From contig JAFKAC010000005.1 of the NCBI GenBank assembly GCA_025766275.1, forward strand, positions 744,001-808,000: DNA of 64,000 nucleotides. The letters run 5' to 3'. A program made the position numbers and the translations under genes. This DNA comes from Lactarius indigo (lineage: Eukaryota; Basidiomycota; Agaricomycetes; Russulales; Russulaceae). The notes under the pieces were generated by a model. The model was not told the origin of the DNA and did not search any database. It was given only the letters and a program-made list of their open reading frames with translations. Shown piece by piece: positions 1 to 10,939 of this stretch; positions within the stretch are counted from its first letter, which is position 1; each line of letters starts with the position of its first letter.

Positions 1-180
1 AGGAGCAGATGTCCAATATAGAGGAGAGCGTAACTAGTACTACTTTCATGGTGGGTAGGTTACACTGTTTCATGGACCGCGTCGGTGTCTCCATCCCTGA
101 TATGCAGGATCACATAGCCGCCTCCATTTTTCTTCCGGAGGTCAGTCTTGCCCTCTTTTTCACAGTCCCCGTCACTTGAA
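1..180 (+). pseudogene. Fragment of a coding exon repeated at 30572-30772
   Basis: One frame stays open from the window edge to about 179 and contains PDMQDHIA followed shortly by PEVSLALFF. A second copy of this exon lies at 30572-30772, reading PDIPDHMA and SEVSPNLFF in the same order and spacing, so the two are related at the protein level. I do not recognise the family and no catalytic motif is visible. The fragment is cut by the window edge and ends in a stop. It could be the end of a real gene entering from the left or a dispersed gene fragment. Confidence 0.35.
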
Positions 181-1580
181 ACGCTTGGGCAGGATGACAG
201 AACTAGCCGAAACTCACGTGATGAGACCTTTTTTGAGGAAAATGAGGTTGTGTCCGGGTGATTGCTATTACTCTGTGCTGGAGTTGTGTAAGCAAATTCC
301 AAGTTACCGTCCTTATCTTTTGGTTGACTTCTATTTACTAGAGTCCTGAAATGTTCATGCTGATGCTTGTTATAATGTTGGTGTTCGATATGTACGTACA
401 ACGCCTGACACGGCTAGGTCGCACTGCAAATACCAAAGACGTTACGCGCCTATACCACCGCGCGTGATGAGTTGTTCATAGTAAGTATGGAATTGCAATT
501 GCTTGGAGGTTTCCCTCGCCCGAGTGCGCGAGACGACGCCGCTGTGATTACGAACAGGAGGATGGATAGCATGGTATTCTCACGTCATCGCCTTGGATCC
601 ACCTGATCACTCGTTTGACTGCTTCACGCATTCGCCCGAGTGTGCAGACGATATCGCATATTTGCTGTGAGAATACAGCCTTCGCTCAGACACGCTTTCA
701 CACGGCACACAGCGAGTTTGTGCTGAAAACAAGCAGAGAAGTGATTGATATGTTTCTATGTACATTCCAACACAGACTGACCCACCCCTTCCCTAAACTT
801 GCTCAGTATCTTCGCCTTGGACAGTGGCCGTGCCGCGAGGGAGCGCGATTCGCACCGCCAGGTCGACGATTGCTTCCGCCCCAGACAAGATCCTTATGCG
901 TGCCGACACGGCTACTTCTGTGCGCAGACCCATGCGCTGCATCTTTTAAACGGTCAGCGCGGCATTCGATCAGTGAATCGGCGACTTACCCAGCCCCCTA
1001 CCAGCTCAATAGCCACGGTGCACACCCAATCCCAAGCGACTCGAGTGATTGAACGAAGATATTCAAAGGGCATCTAAAAGCGGTGAGTTAACGCATTACA
1101 ACATGTATTGAGGACTTACTGTGATAGTAGGTGTGGTGTGCGTGCAAAGAGACGAGTGAGACGATGAAGACGATGATGATGAGAATTGTTGGAAACGGCG
1201 TTGACGCGCGGCGCAGAAATGAGCGCCGACGTTGCTTCACGTTCGCCGCAGCGTCGGGACACTTTGACAAATACACGTTGTCTGCGCATGGTGTACTGTA
1301 GTGTAATCGTTGAATAGTAATATTTAGTTATATTCAGCAATGTTTCAATTGAATCTCTCGAAAAAACTTATTACCGACGTATGAAATTAGAAATACTGTA
1401 ACATCACGTGTAAGTCACATGTTTTTTTTGAGGCGACCGAATTTGGATACCCGCATTTCCACCACACCGCACGTTACCCACAAGTCATACCCTTTTTCCC
1501 ATGTTCTACCTCCCCACCTCCCTATTTCTTTGGTATCCACAGTGTCCAACGCAATGTCTCCCCTCTTCCCACACGCCGCC
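181..1580. other. No gene recognised
   Basis: Short overlapping ORFs on both strands, none with a recognisable motif or splice pattern. Base composition is balanced and CpG is not depleted, unlike the old transposons further right, so this may be non-repetitive host sequence. Confidence 0.4.
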
Positions 1581-2880
1581 CCTCACGGGGTAACCTTGAC
1601 TCTTTGTCTGGTTGCCTTGGTGGGAGCGTTTGATGCCCCCCCCTTTCGACCTGGTTCCAATTTGGGTGCTCCTCTATCCGCAACGCACTTCTTGCTTGTG
1701 GGTTGGCTTCGAATGGTCGTCTGGTTGCCAAAACTTTACACGACGGAGGTATTTGCTGTCCTCCCCCATTCCCACCTTCAAGACCCATCTTTCCACATCC
1801 GCACGCCATCCCTCACGGGCTGACTTGACTTGCCGTCAGTTGCTCGGTGGGTCCCTCCTTCTATCCCGACTTTCTCACTAATGGCTGCTGTATCTGACTC
1901 CTCTATTGCTAGGCATTCGTCTCCCTTCAGGAAGTCTCAGAAAGAAATTCTCAGTCCTCCGCCGTCACTGCAGCTCGCGGCCCCAACCGTCGGTATGCCT
2001 TTGCCCGAAATTTAACCGTTTCCTTTCTCACGCATGCTTTGTCATAAGGTGCGAGCGAGGAGTTTCGCTACATTTGTAGGTCTAGCCCTCTGTCTGGTAA
2101 CGTCCAGGTGAACGCTCTCATTACTTTTCTATACACTGCCTCTGACATCTCGGCTTAGTGACCCCAACCCCTCCCCTCCCACGTGACCTCAAGGATGATG
2201 GCGGGGGATTGTACATGTGACGGTGGGTGCGTATCCTTGAATGTATGGAGACGACTGTCGCAGCATATTTTGAGGTGGTCCAGTGGCCTTCGCGAGCGAC
2301 CTTGACGCGCCATCTGGTTACCTCAATGGGAGTGTGCGCTTCCCCGACCTTCCTTTCTTGGTGTCCGCAATCTTCTTTACCACTCTCTTTGTACAGCGCC
2401 TATCGCCAGCGGCCTCGACGCACTGTCTGGTTGCTTTGGTGGAAGGTTGCTCATTACTTGACACTCACCTTTCGCCTGGTCTCTGTCGCGGACCATCACG
2501 GGCATGCCTCACTCCATTTATGGAGGTCAGCAGGTGAGTATCCATCTCATTTTTCTCGATGTCATCTACACGACCTCTCCTCTTTCCACGCAACTCCTTG
2601 TTGCACCTACAGGTCTCTAGGTCCGAGGCCAGTGCTACTCTGTACCTTCCCTTCCGCTGCCGCCGCAGTGCAACCATCGAGCTTCTCCGACCTGCTGCTG
2701 TTTACGAATGGGCTCTATCGGTCGGTGAGCTGCGTTGGCAAGCTTGGTATTGGACCGCGCGAACCTGCTGCCCCTGGTGGGGAGGGGGTCAACTCCGTAC
2801 TGTCACCACTGGGAGGTGTCAGACCTGTGGCAAAAGGAAAGCGGGACTGAGTGGGAGTGATGCAGGTCTACTGTAATGAC
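1581..2880 (+). pseudogene. Decayed coding region with recurring LDxxSGxxxG motif
   Basis: Three plus-strand places encode closely related peptides: LDSLSGCLGG near 1591-1620, LDAPSGYLNG near 2302-2331 and LDALSGCFGG near 2413-2442. A fourth copy, LDALSGHFGG, is on the minus strand at about 28201-28232. Between them the frames are broken by stops and shifts, and possible GT-AG introns cannot be fixed by eye. The recurrence suggests either a protein with internal repeats or tandem copies of one exon. Function unknown; no known domain recognised. Confidence 0.3.
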
Positions 2881-3049
2881 AAGTCGTGGGGTCGGGGGTG
2901 GTGAACAAGTAGGGAAAGGAAGTTGGGAATTCGCACACAATCCTGACTCGTTTGTGGAGCATAGGAAAAGAGTGTCTGTTGTACGGTTGTCATTTGTTCA
3001 GATTTTGACTTGGTATTCCGAGACATTGACTTGGGATGTTTTGATGTTA

Positions 3050-3438
3050 GATGGATGTCGTGTGTTGTAATGTTGAGATCTCTTGATGTCTTCAGTTGTT
3101 AACTTGCGATGTTCTGATATCGGATGTCAGGCTGAATGTCTCCTCAATGAAATCTGAGGATTAGTGGATATTATATTAGGAATATGAGTCACTATGTGAC
3201 CAGGATGAGTAACCCGAATTCATTGGCAATGAATGTGCGAAGCACATTGAAAGTTTAGAAGTAAATATATTTACAATATATTTACAATGTATCTGATGGC
3301 ATAACCCTTTCTTTATTGTAGAGTACATCATAAATAAGTTTACACTGTATTGCATGTCAATATTTTAGACATTTCTCGAATATGTTTCTCATAAAATTAA
3401 CATAAAAATTCACACAACATTATACTCTGCCCACAGTG
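3050..3438 (-). repeat. R1 repeat, left copy (outward facing)
   Basis: Read on the minus strand, this stretch matches 20826-21215 (plus strand) over roughly 390 bp with many scattered substitutions. Shared landmarks in order are CACTGTGGGCA, GTAAACTTATTTA, TTATGCCA, CATAGTGACTCATAT, CAGATTTCATTGA and ACACGAC. The edge at 3438 is exactly where the G1 integrase coding stops. No ORF is present and the ends are not well-formed LTR termini. It may be an old solo LTR or a non-autonomous repeat. Confidence 0.6.
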
Positions 3439-4272
3439 ACTGTTGTACCCCTGTGATACAGGCAGCTTAGTAATGAAATCTAGAGTGATGGTGTGGAATG
3501 GAGAGGCGTTGGTGATGGGAGTAATAGGATGTAGGGGTGCCTTTGTAGGTCTTGTATTGAGTTTGTTATGCTGACAGTCTGCACATCTGTGTACATATTC
3601 ATATACATCTTGTCATATATGCAGCCACCAATAGTGTCATTCTACAAGGCACTGTGTTCATGCGATGCCTGGATGTCTGTGGACTGGTAAGTCATAAAGG
3701 TCATGGATGATAGCTTTGTGAGTCACTGCCAATGCAGTAATGAAAAACTGCCTGTCTTTATACCATTACCCTTTGATGTTCTTTAATTGGTGGGCATCCA
3801 CCCAGGGTTGAGCATCATTGCATCTTGTTGGTATTGTGGCTGCTGGAGCATGGGATGGATCTCTGCTGCATGAGCCACATTTGCTACACATATGAATACT
3901 TCAGGAGGGAGCACCACTACTCCTTCATTGTCTTCCCCTCCTTGGTCGTAGTCAGGTCATCAAGATAGCACATCAGCCCTACCATTGTTCTTCCCCTTGA
4001 TATGATGGATCTCAAAGTCATACTCCATCAACTCCAGTACCTCCCTTGCGACTTGTCTGCTGATCTTTTGTAGTGTCTTCCAATACTGTAGGTTGAGATG
4101 ATCGAAAATATCTTGATTTTGTGTGGGGATCCCACCAGCAAAGGTTGCCAGTGTTACAGGGCTTTGACAATGGCCAACATCTCCAAATCATATATGTCAT
4201 AATTCCTTTCCACCTCTGTGAATGTGGTGGAGTAGTACCCAATGGGGTGCTTTTGCCTGTCAGATTTCTTTT
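3439..4272 (-). pseudogene. G1 pol, distal part: RNase H, zinc-binding domain, start of integrase
   Basis: Read from 4287 downwards, the sequence resumes the G1 RNase H exactly where the LINE entered it: after GAV comes HPIGYYS, then ERNYDIYDLE and the linker to the integrase. It continues through a decayed HHCC region (CADC-type) to LDFITKLPVSQ, where homology to G2 ends at the R1 repeat. Several frameshifts and stops make this non-coding today. The G2 pol protein is the reference for the order of parts. Confidence 0.7.
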
Positions 4273-4287
4273 GTAGAAGTACAGCTC
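4273..4287. repeat. Target-site duplication of the LINE (3' side)
   Basis: 15 bp (GTAGAAGTACAGCTC) identical at 14 of 15 positions to 13789-13803 (GTAGATGTACAGCTC). The two copies flank the LINE within G1 RNase H. Confidence 0.85.
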
Positions 4288-4560
4288 TTTTTTTTTTGTT
4301 GATCAATACTTATTCTGGATTGCATAATACAAGTTACAGACCAGTCACAGCAGAACAGAGCTGTATTTAAGAAACACATTAATCCAAAAAGGTGCCCCCA
4401 AGAATTGTAAGTACATGACCGAAACATCAGAGAAGATTTAGAGAAAGGGCAACCACAAGGGTCACCAGGCATACAGTCACAAGCCAAAGCCAAGTAGCGT
4501 AAATATGTGGCGCGATGACCACCAGTTAGATAGTCCAAAGACAAACAAGGAAACCAAACC

Positions 4561-6189
4561 TCAGTGTGCACCTACCTGGTCGGGTTCAAGGGGCATGGGT
4601 ATAGGGGGACCGAATTCCAGCTTGGAGAGTGTGCAAGTCTGGTCAAAGAAGGATAGGAGTTTCCCTACACTCCGCTTCTTGGATAAGAGGGCAGTGAATG
4701 GGTAGAGAGGGGGCATAGGGGAGACTGTAAACTGGAGGATGCCAGTGTTGATACAGTCTTGAAGATAGCATGGGCAGTGATGGATGATGTGCTCCACAGT
4801 TCGTAGAGCCTCACCAAATGGGCAAGACTCATTTTCGGGAGGGTTGTTAGGCTGGAAGCGGCAGATGTAAGAGCCTGTGAAGGCGTGGTCCATAGCGACC
4901 TGCATGAGGGTGGATGTGCTGTGCCTAGTGTGCTTGGCGTGGCAACGGCCTGAGGGTTCTTTTTCTGTTGCTGTGGCCTGCAGCCAAAGGGGGTGGTGTT
5001 CCATGGGGTGAGGGGGGTGAATGTTGGAGTGGGTATGGGTAAAGGAAAGTGGTTCCCCAACCACATTGCAGTGGAATTGAGGAATGAGCTGTGCTTCTTG
5101 CCAGGAGGTGTTCCAGCCATGAAAGGCGAGCTCGCATGCTTGAGCCTTTTGGAATGCTGCAGAGTTGACACGATTCAGCCCATCAGGGGGATCATGGGCG
5201 CAGGCCTCGGTCGCCAAGTCCCATGCCCTCATCTGCCCAACCAGGTCAGCGTCCACTGGGGTCCAGGCAAGGTGTAATCTAAAGCGCCTATGATGCAGTG
5301 CTAGGGTGGTTAGGGACTGGTGAAACATCAGCATGTGAGACTGCACTGTCAGAGACTGCAGGTTTTTAACCCCATGAATAGCCGAGTCCAAGTTAGTGAA
5401 CAAGTAAATGTGATCAGGAGGGGGCACCTCCTTGGTATAGTACATGGCCAGGGCTTCCACAGTCTTCACCAGTGCAAAACAATTGGCATTGAACTGCATC
5501 ACCCCAAAGCCCAACACCCAGCTCAGTTCCATTAGAGCTGCCCCCCTGTCATACAAGGTGGCTGCCACCGTGCCCACCTTGAGCTCATCTTTGCATCCCT
5601 GTGAGGAGGCCTGTGCCTGAGTGTGGATGATCAACATACTAAACCCTTTGGTGGTCCAGGTTAGGGACTGCATCCAGTCTTTCCATGAGATAGGGTTTCC
5701 AGCCCCAATGTGAACCACTTGCGCTGCCCAGTTGGGGACCTCCCAGGGGGCAGTGGCAACCACATCTACATGCAGACCATCAGATGGCACTTGCACGGCA
5801 AGAGTTTCAAGTGCCATTGGAGGACAGCGCTGCCACCCAGGCACAGCACAGGAACCTGGGACAACCTGTGGGAAGTCCCCCTGGCCCAGTATGTACCACT
5901 CTGGCCTGAGTTGGCACAGGAGTTGGGATGCGTGGGGTAGCCTGTAAAGCTGGAGCAAAGACATGTGAGTAAGCTGTTCCACCCACTGACGCATAGGCAT
6001 CATGCAGGTGAAAACAAGAAGGGAGGCATGGGGCACCATGTGGAATGAGCCCATGACCACCTTTACCATTTCGTCCTGCATGACTTGCAGCTTTTTGATG
6101 AGTTTTGCCACTCCTTTGATCTTATACCAGAGCTGGCAGCCATAGGGGAGCACAGGGAAGCAGACAGTGTTGAGAACCAACCACCAGTT
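4561..6189 (-). pseudogene. LINE ORF2, C-terminal part: RT thumb, RNase H, CCHC tail
   Basis: The open frame enters straight from the copia LTR and reads VFPVLPYG-like residues (CFPVLPYGCQLW) followed by LIKKLQVMQ, the usual region just after the RT core of Tad-type elements. An RNase H-like domain follows (AALMELSWVLG, later LTTLALHH and WTPVDADLVGQ). Near the end is a CCHC-like tail, C-x13-C-x11-H-x4-C (CRFQPNN through HHCPCY). The frame of about 540 codons is open, but substitutions in the RNase H core and the missing RT make it non-functional. Confidence 0.75.
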
Positions 6190-6393
6190 TGTTAGAATGC
6201 GACCTATAGAGGGCCCTTGAGTCACAGAGGACACAAGGGGACTGCAGAGGAGGATATAAGACTCAAGGCATATTTTCTGTCCTCTGCAGGATATATCAAC
6301 CTGACTAAGCATATCTAAATAAGGTAACTCCACTTAGGGCAATGTACAGTCACAGAATAGGTGGAAACAGCGACGCTTTAACCACAAATAACA
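6190..6393 (-). repeat. copia 3' LTR
   Basis: 204 bp, TGTTA...TAACA on the minus strand. It is preceded on the element strand by the polypurine tract at 6394-6402 (plus strand CTCCCCCAT). It lacks the 53-bp duplication present in the other LTR. Confidence 0.9.
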
Positions 6394-6469
6394 CTCCCCC
6401 ATGAATGTGCAGGGCTCTAAGTTCCTAACTGAATAAACCAAGCATCCTAGCACACTTCTCAACCTTGAA

Positions 6470-6823
6470 TCAGTCAAGAGCCTTTGTAAAGATGTCAGCA
6501 GCCATCTCCTGTGTTGTCACAAAGCTGGGACTGATTAGGCCATCTTGAACAGCATCCCTCAGCCAAAATAGGCGAAGACAGAGGTGCTTCATCTTGCTAT
6601 GATGCTCTGGGTTCTTGCTCACTGCAATGGCTGATTGATTGTCCATCTTCAGCAGTGAGGGGCCAGAGATCTTGTAGCCAAGCTCCCTCATGAATTGGTG
6701 CATCCAGAGGATCTCCTTGCCCGCCTCAACAGCAGAGATGTGCTCTGCTTCAGTTGTGGACAAGGCAACCAAGGGCTGCAACTTGGAGCTCCAAGACACC
6801 GCTCCAGAGCCAATCTTGACCAC
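6470..6823 (-). pseudogene. copia RNase H, C-terminal part (shifted frame)
   Basis: Continues the copia polyprotein after a single-base frame change near 6823. It contains VALSTTEAEH, LWMHQFMREL, DNQSAIAVSKNP and HLCLRLFWLRD, the standard end of the copia RNase H domain, and finishes ADIFTKALD before its stop. It overlaps 6688-6823 with the end of the main frame. Apart from this shift the domain looks complete, so the break is recent. Confidence 0.9.
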
Positions 6824-9800
6824 ATATCACCAGTTGACTTGCCATTGTCCGGGTTTCCACCATGATCAGCATCTGAGTAAGTGATGAATGGCTCAGGCGA
6901 AGTGGAAGGCTTGTAAACAAGCTTGTGGTTGATTGTACCCTTCAAATAGTGAAGCACATGCTTGGCTGCTTGCCAATGAGCTGGGCCAGGGTTGGAATTG
7001 AATCTGGCAAACACTCCGGCAGCATAGGCAATGTCTGGCCTTGTGGTGACTGCCAGATACATCAGGCAGCCTACAATGGAGATGTAGGGGTATTGACGCA
7101 TTTCTGAGGCTTCTGCATCATTCTGGGGGCACATGGAGGTGGAAAGACGTGTCCCAGGGTTGAGAGGAGTGGAGACAGGCTTGGAATCGGTCAGACCATA
7201 CTCCTGAAGCAGATTGGAGATGTACTGGCTCTGGGAGATGGAAAGGCAACGATTGGGACGATCTCTGTGGATTTCTAGGCCAAGTAACTGGGTGGTAGAG
7301 CCAAGATCTCGAAGTTTGAAGTGAGTAGAGAGCTCTTGGACAATTGAATCAATCTTGGCTCCATCCTTGCAGGCAAGCATGATATCATCAACAAACACAG
7401 GCATTAGGATCCTGACATCGTCCCTGAGGTAGATGTACAGCCCATGGTCGGATTGGACGCGATTGAAGCCCATAGAAGTGAGCACAGAGTGAAGGGTCTT
7501 GTTCCAGACCCTGCCTGCTTGCTTCAAGCCATATAGCGACTTTCTCAGCTTGCAGACATGATCTGGACCGCCCACTTCAAATCCCTCAGGCTGCAGCATG
7601 TAGATCTCTTCCTCCAGAGTGCCATTGAGATAAGCATGAGAGATGTCAATGGAGCGAAGTTCAAGGTCTTCAATGGCAGATAAGGCAAGGACAATGCGAA
7701 TGGTGGAATAGCGAACTGTTGGAGCAAATGTCTCCTTGAAATCAAAGCCAGGATGCTGAGAATAGCCCTTGGCCACCAATCTGGCCTTGTACCGGTCCAG
7801 GGAGCCATCAGCATTGTGCTTCACCTTCATGAACCATCTAGAGCCAATTGCACGCTTCCCATGTGGCAATTTGACAATCTCCCAAGTGCCATTGAGTCTG
7901 TGAGCCTCCATCTCTTCCTCACAAGCCTTATGCCACAGATCTGCATCAGAGCGACGCTGGGACTGACTGTAGGATGTGGGCTCAGCTGTGGAGGCTACAC
8001 CAGCCTGGATGATGTCAAGGGGATCATCAGAGTCATCATCCTCGTCTGAAGAGACTATTGCTGGTGTGGGCTCCCTTGGCTGCTTGTAGCGATCTGGAAC
8101 AGCCCATTGCTCTGGCAGCCACTCATCTCTAGGACGTCTGGAGCGCTGGGGACGAGAGGGAGGAGGAGGAGGATGAGGGAGATGAGCTGGAGGTGTTGAA
8201 GGTGATGGAGATGAAGGAGGAAGTGAATGATAAATGGACTGAGGTGTCTGTGAGTGAAGAGGGGCTGGAGCGATGCTTGGAGGCGAAATGGGAGGAACAG
8301 AGGGCAGATCAGAGTCAGTAGACCCATCTCCCCCATGAACTGGCATCTGTGACTCAAATGGAGCGTCCAGGACATCATCTGAGAAGTCTGGGAGTGAAAT
8401 GGAAGCAGGAGGTGTGTCAAGAAGGGATTCAAGACGAGGGGGAGGCAGGTGGGGTACAGAGTGAGTCTGGAGCATGAAAAAGTGTTCATCAAAGTCAGCC
8501 CTCTCTGAGATGAGCACCTTCTTGGTCAAGGGATTGTAGAACTTCCATCCCTTGTATCCTAGAGGGTATCCAATGAATACACACTTCTCCATGTGCGATC
8601 CAAGGCTCCCAAGTGGTCGCTTATCTCTCTGGATCAGCACATAAGCAGTACAGCCCCAGACACGAAGCCTAGACAGATCTGGCTTGCTCCCAATGAATGC
8701 CTCATGAGGTGTGCTGCCTGGGACCGCTGAGGTGACCAGTTTGTTGCTAGTGTGAATGAAAGCGGCCAGAGCTTCGCCCCAGAAGGCTGTGGGCATCCCA
8801 GACTCATGCAGCATCGAGATGACACCTTCCTCTATTGTCCTGTTGGCCCTCTCAGCCACTCCATTCTGCTGAGGCCGATTCCTGGCAGTGTGCTGCCTCT
8901 GGATGCCATGCTCAATGCAGAATGCCTCAAACTCCCCAGACATGTACTCCCCACCTTTATCGTCCCTCAGAGTGCCCAGTTTTGCTCCAGTGACATTCTC
9001 AGCCCAAGACTTGAACTGTTTCAAGGCAGCAAATGTCTCAGACTTTTGCTTCAAGAGGTAAACAGCCTTGAAGCGAGAGAAGTCATCGATGAATGTGACC
9101 CAATAGCGGTACCCTTGATGTGTAGACACCTTGACAGGGCCATGGACATCGCTATGGACCAATTGAAGTGGTTTTGTGGCTCTGGAGGTGGAAGTTGGAA
9201 AGGGATCTGCATGCATCTTGCCAGCTTTGCAAGCTTCACATACTGGATCAGGATCGGCTTGTGAATCAAGCTTGAAACCGGTCACCAGGTTGCCTGAGAG
9301 CAGCTTCTTGATGCCTGCCAAGTGATGGTGGCAGAGGCAACGATGCCAGAGGTCCCAGTCCAATGGGAGGGTGGTAGCAGATGATAATGAGGCAAATTCC
9401 TCCACTGGAATGGTGTCCCCCACAAGATATGCAGCATTTGAGGATCCAGTCTTCGCTTGGAAGGCAATCCTGTTGTCCCTGATGAAGTGTAGGGTGTCCT
9501 TCTCAATGGAGACGATGAAACGGCGATGGAGAGTGAGATATAACACAGATAATAGATTACTGCAGAGTGCAGGGACATATAGGACATTAGTGAGCTCTAG
9601 AGGTGCCATTTCTTCGCCATTCACCATAGGATTGAAGCAGACCGACCCCACCCCTTCATAATAGACCACAGACCCATCAGCCAGCCTAATTTCGACTGTA
9701 TGCGGCTTCAAATTGCGGATCCAATGACGATTGAATGTCATATGAGCTGAGGCACCAGTGTCTGCATTCCAGGAAGTGTGAGAGTCGTTCTGGAGAGCAG

Positions 9801-10482
9801 AAAATAGAACACTTGCTGATGCAGCTGAAGCAGACTGTGGAGCTTCTGGAGGTGACTGAGACAAGATGGTGGCAGGTGAAGCTGTGGAAGACGAAGGGGG
9901 GTTGATCTGGCGCATGAGGCGGTCCTTGAGGAAGCATTTGGCCTCAATGTGGCCCAAGCGAGAGCAGAAGTCGCATTTGGGGTGACTGGAGGAGCTGGAT
10001 TGAGTGGAGGGAGTGGAGGGAGTGGCATCTGCAGTTGAGGGGGCCTTAGGGCGTGATTTAGACGCTGTGGATGATGCTGAGAATGCTGATGAGGTCCCAG
10101 ATAGGTTAGAATGGGTCTGATCCATGTTCCTGAGCGATTGGATCGCAGATTGCTTGTCAAACTTGTCCAGGACCGAAATTGTGCGCACAACTTCATCAAA
10201 TGATTGTGGGAGCGCCCTAATGATAGCCATGACAGCCAGCTCATCATAGAGGTTGTCCAGGGTGAAGGAGGAGGGTGAGAGCGACTTTATGACCCTAATC
10301 TGCTCATCCACCTTGTTAATGAGGGATTCCAGGGACTCTGAGTCATCTTTCTGGGTGGATAGGAGTGTGTGATAGGCATTGAAGCGAGGGGCAGTTCGCT
10401 GTTGGACAAAGGAGGCCTTGAGGGTGTCCCAGATAGCAATGGGGTCAGTCTTCACAGTCCCTGATAAGCACCCTGAGCTCAT
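6688..10482 (-). CDS. copia Gag-Pol polyprotein (protease, integrase, RT, start of RNase H)
   Basis: An open frame of 1264 codons. Landmarks with approximate residues: CCHC knuckle CDFCSRLGHIEAKC (170); aspartic protease active site WNADTGASAHM (240); pre-integrase HRCLCHHHLAG (380); integrase with SDVHGPVKV, RDDKGGEY and PQQNGVAERANR, giving an intact D-D-E (445-555); RT beginning at WFMKVK, with DISHAYLNG and the catalytic VFVDDIML; RNase H start YSDADHGG near the end. The last ~35 residues are out-of-frame read-through after a one-base change near 6823. Upstream, Gag needs two further frame changes near 10480 and 10510. The 'M' at 10482 is therefore internal to the original protein. Confidence 0.95.
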   Translation of the reverse strand: MSSGCLSGTVKTDPIAIWDTLKASFVQQRTAPRFNAYHTLLSTQKDDSESLESLINKVDEQIRVIKSLSPSSFTLDNLYDELAVMAIIRALPQSFDEVVRTISVLDKFDKQSAIQSLRNMDQTHSNLSGTSSAFSASSTASKSRPKAPSTADATPSTPSTQSSSSSHPKCDFCSRLGHIEAKCFLKDRLMRQINPPSSSTASPATILSQSPPEAPQSASAASASVLFSALQNDSHTSWNADTGASAHMTFNRHWIRNLKPHTVEIRLADGSVVYYEGVGSVCFNPMVNGEEMAPLELTNVLYVPALCSNLLSVLYLTLHRRFIVSIEKDTLHFIRDNRIAFQAKTGSSNAAYLVGDTIPVEEFASLSSATTLPLDWDLWHRCLCHHHLAGIKKLLSGNLVTGFKLDSQADPDPVCEACKAGKMHADPFPTSTSRATKPLQLVHSDVHGPVKVSTHQGYRYWVTFIDDFSRFKAVYLLKQKSETFAALKQFKSWAENVTGAKLGTLRDDKGGEYMSGEFEAFCIEHGIQRQHTARNRPQQNGVAERANRTIEEGVISMLHESGMPTAFWGEALAAFIHTSNKLVTSAVPGSTPHEAFIGSKPDLSRLRVWGCTAYVLIQRDKRPLGSLGSHMEKCVFIGYPLGYKGWKFYNPLTKKVLISERADFDEHFFMLQTHSVPHLPPPRLESLLDTPPASISLPDFSDDVLDAPFESQMPVHGGDGSTDSDLPSVPPISPPSIAPAPLHSQTPQSIYHSLPPSSPSPSTPPAHLPHPPPPPSRPQRSRRPRDEWLPEQWAVPDRYKQPREPTPAIVSSDEDDDSDDPLDIIQAGVASTAEPTSYSQSQRRSDADLWHKACEEEMEAHRLNGTWEIVKLPHGKRAIGSRWFMKVKHNADGSLDRYKARLVAKGYSQHPGFDFKETFAPTVRYSTIRIVLALSAIEDLELRSIDISHAYLNGTLEEEIYMLQPEGFEVGGPDHVCKLRKSLYGLKQAGRVWNKTLHSVLTSMGFNRVQSDHGLYIYLRDDVRILMPVFVDDIMLACKDGAKIDSIVQELSTHFKLRDLGSTTQLLGLEIHRDRPNRCLSISQSQYISNLLQEYGLTDSKPVSTPLNPGTRLSTSMCPQNDAEASEMRQYPYISIVGCLMYLAVTTRPDIAYAAGVFARFNSNPGPAHWQAAKHVLHYLKGTINHKLVYKPSTSPEPFITYSDADHGGNPDNGKSTGDMWSRLALERCLGAPSCSPWLPCPQLKQSTSLLLRRARRSSGCTNS

Positions 10483-10761
10483 GAGACATAGCAGTCTTGA
10501 GATGCTCCAGCAGCTCTTTCAGCCTTAACCTCCCATCTCTCCAGCTTATCCTCATCTGGAGGCAGTAGCAGGAGTGAGGACATTGCCCTTAGAGTCCAGG
10601 ACTTCGGGTTTTCCAGCTGGTTTCTTCTCTGAGCCAGAAACCAGTCGCCAAAGGACCATTGAGCTGTAGCCAGGACTTGATATCATCAGGCCCAGAGGCG
10701 ATAATGTTTCGGTTGTGAGAGGAGAAATGGACGAGATAGAGGTATCTCTAGATGTGGACAT
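10483..10761 (-). pseudogene. copia Gag, N-terminal part
   Basis: The first good start is the ATG at 10761 (MSTSRDTSISS). The frame contains YSSMVLWRLVSGSEKK and runs to about 10555. It then passes through two small indels, near 10510 and 10450, before joining the main frame; between them another frame reads AMSHELRVLIRDC, the typical UBN2-like Gag core. These shifts separate Gag from Pol in the present sequence. Confidence 0.8.
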
Positions 10762-10927
10762 GTTGAGGGCGATGTGGGCGATGGAATGGAAAGGAATGGA
10801 GAGATTTGGATGAATGGAAGAGTGGGAAATGAATGGAGTTGATTGGAGTGATTGGAATGAGTGTGGAGAGCTGAGAGCGAAGAGAGCAGCAGGAATGACA
10901 GCAAGGATCAGTTCAAGTCGCAGGGCA

Positions 10928-10939
10928 GGGCCCATAACC
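10928..10939 (-). promoter_or_regulatory. copia primer-binding site for initiator tRNA-Met (half-tRNA type)
   Basis: The plus strand reads GGGCCCATAACC directly next to the 5' LTR edge at 10940. This is the anticodon-arm sequence of eukaryotic initiator tRNA-Met (GGGCCCAUAACC), so the element RNA (GGTTATGGGCCC) would pair with it. Classical copia uses the same internal iMet segment instead of a tRNA 3' end. There is no spacer between LTR and site. Confidence 0.85.
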
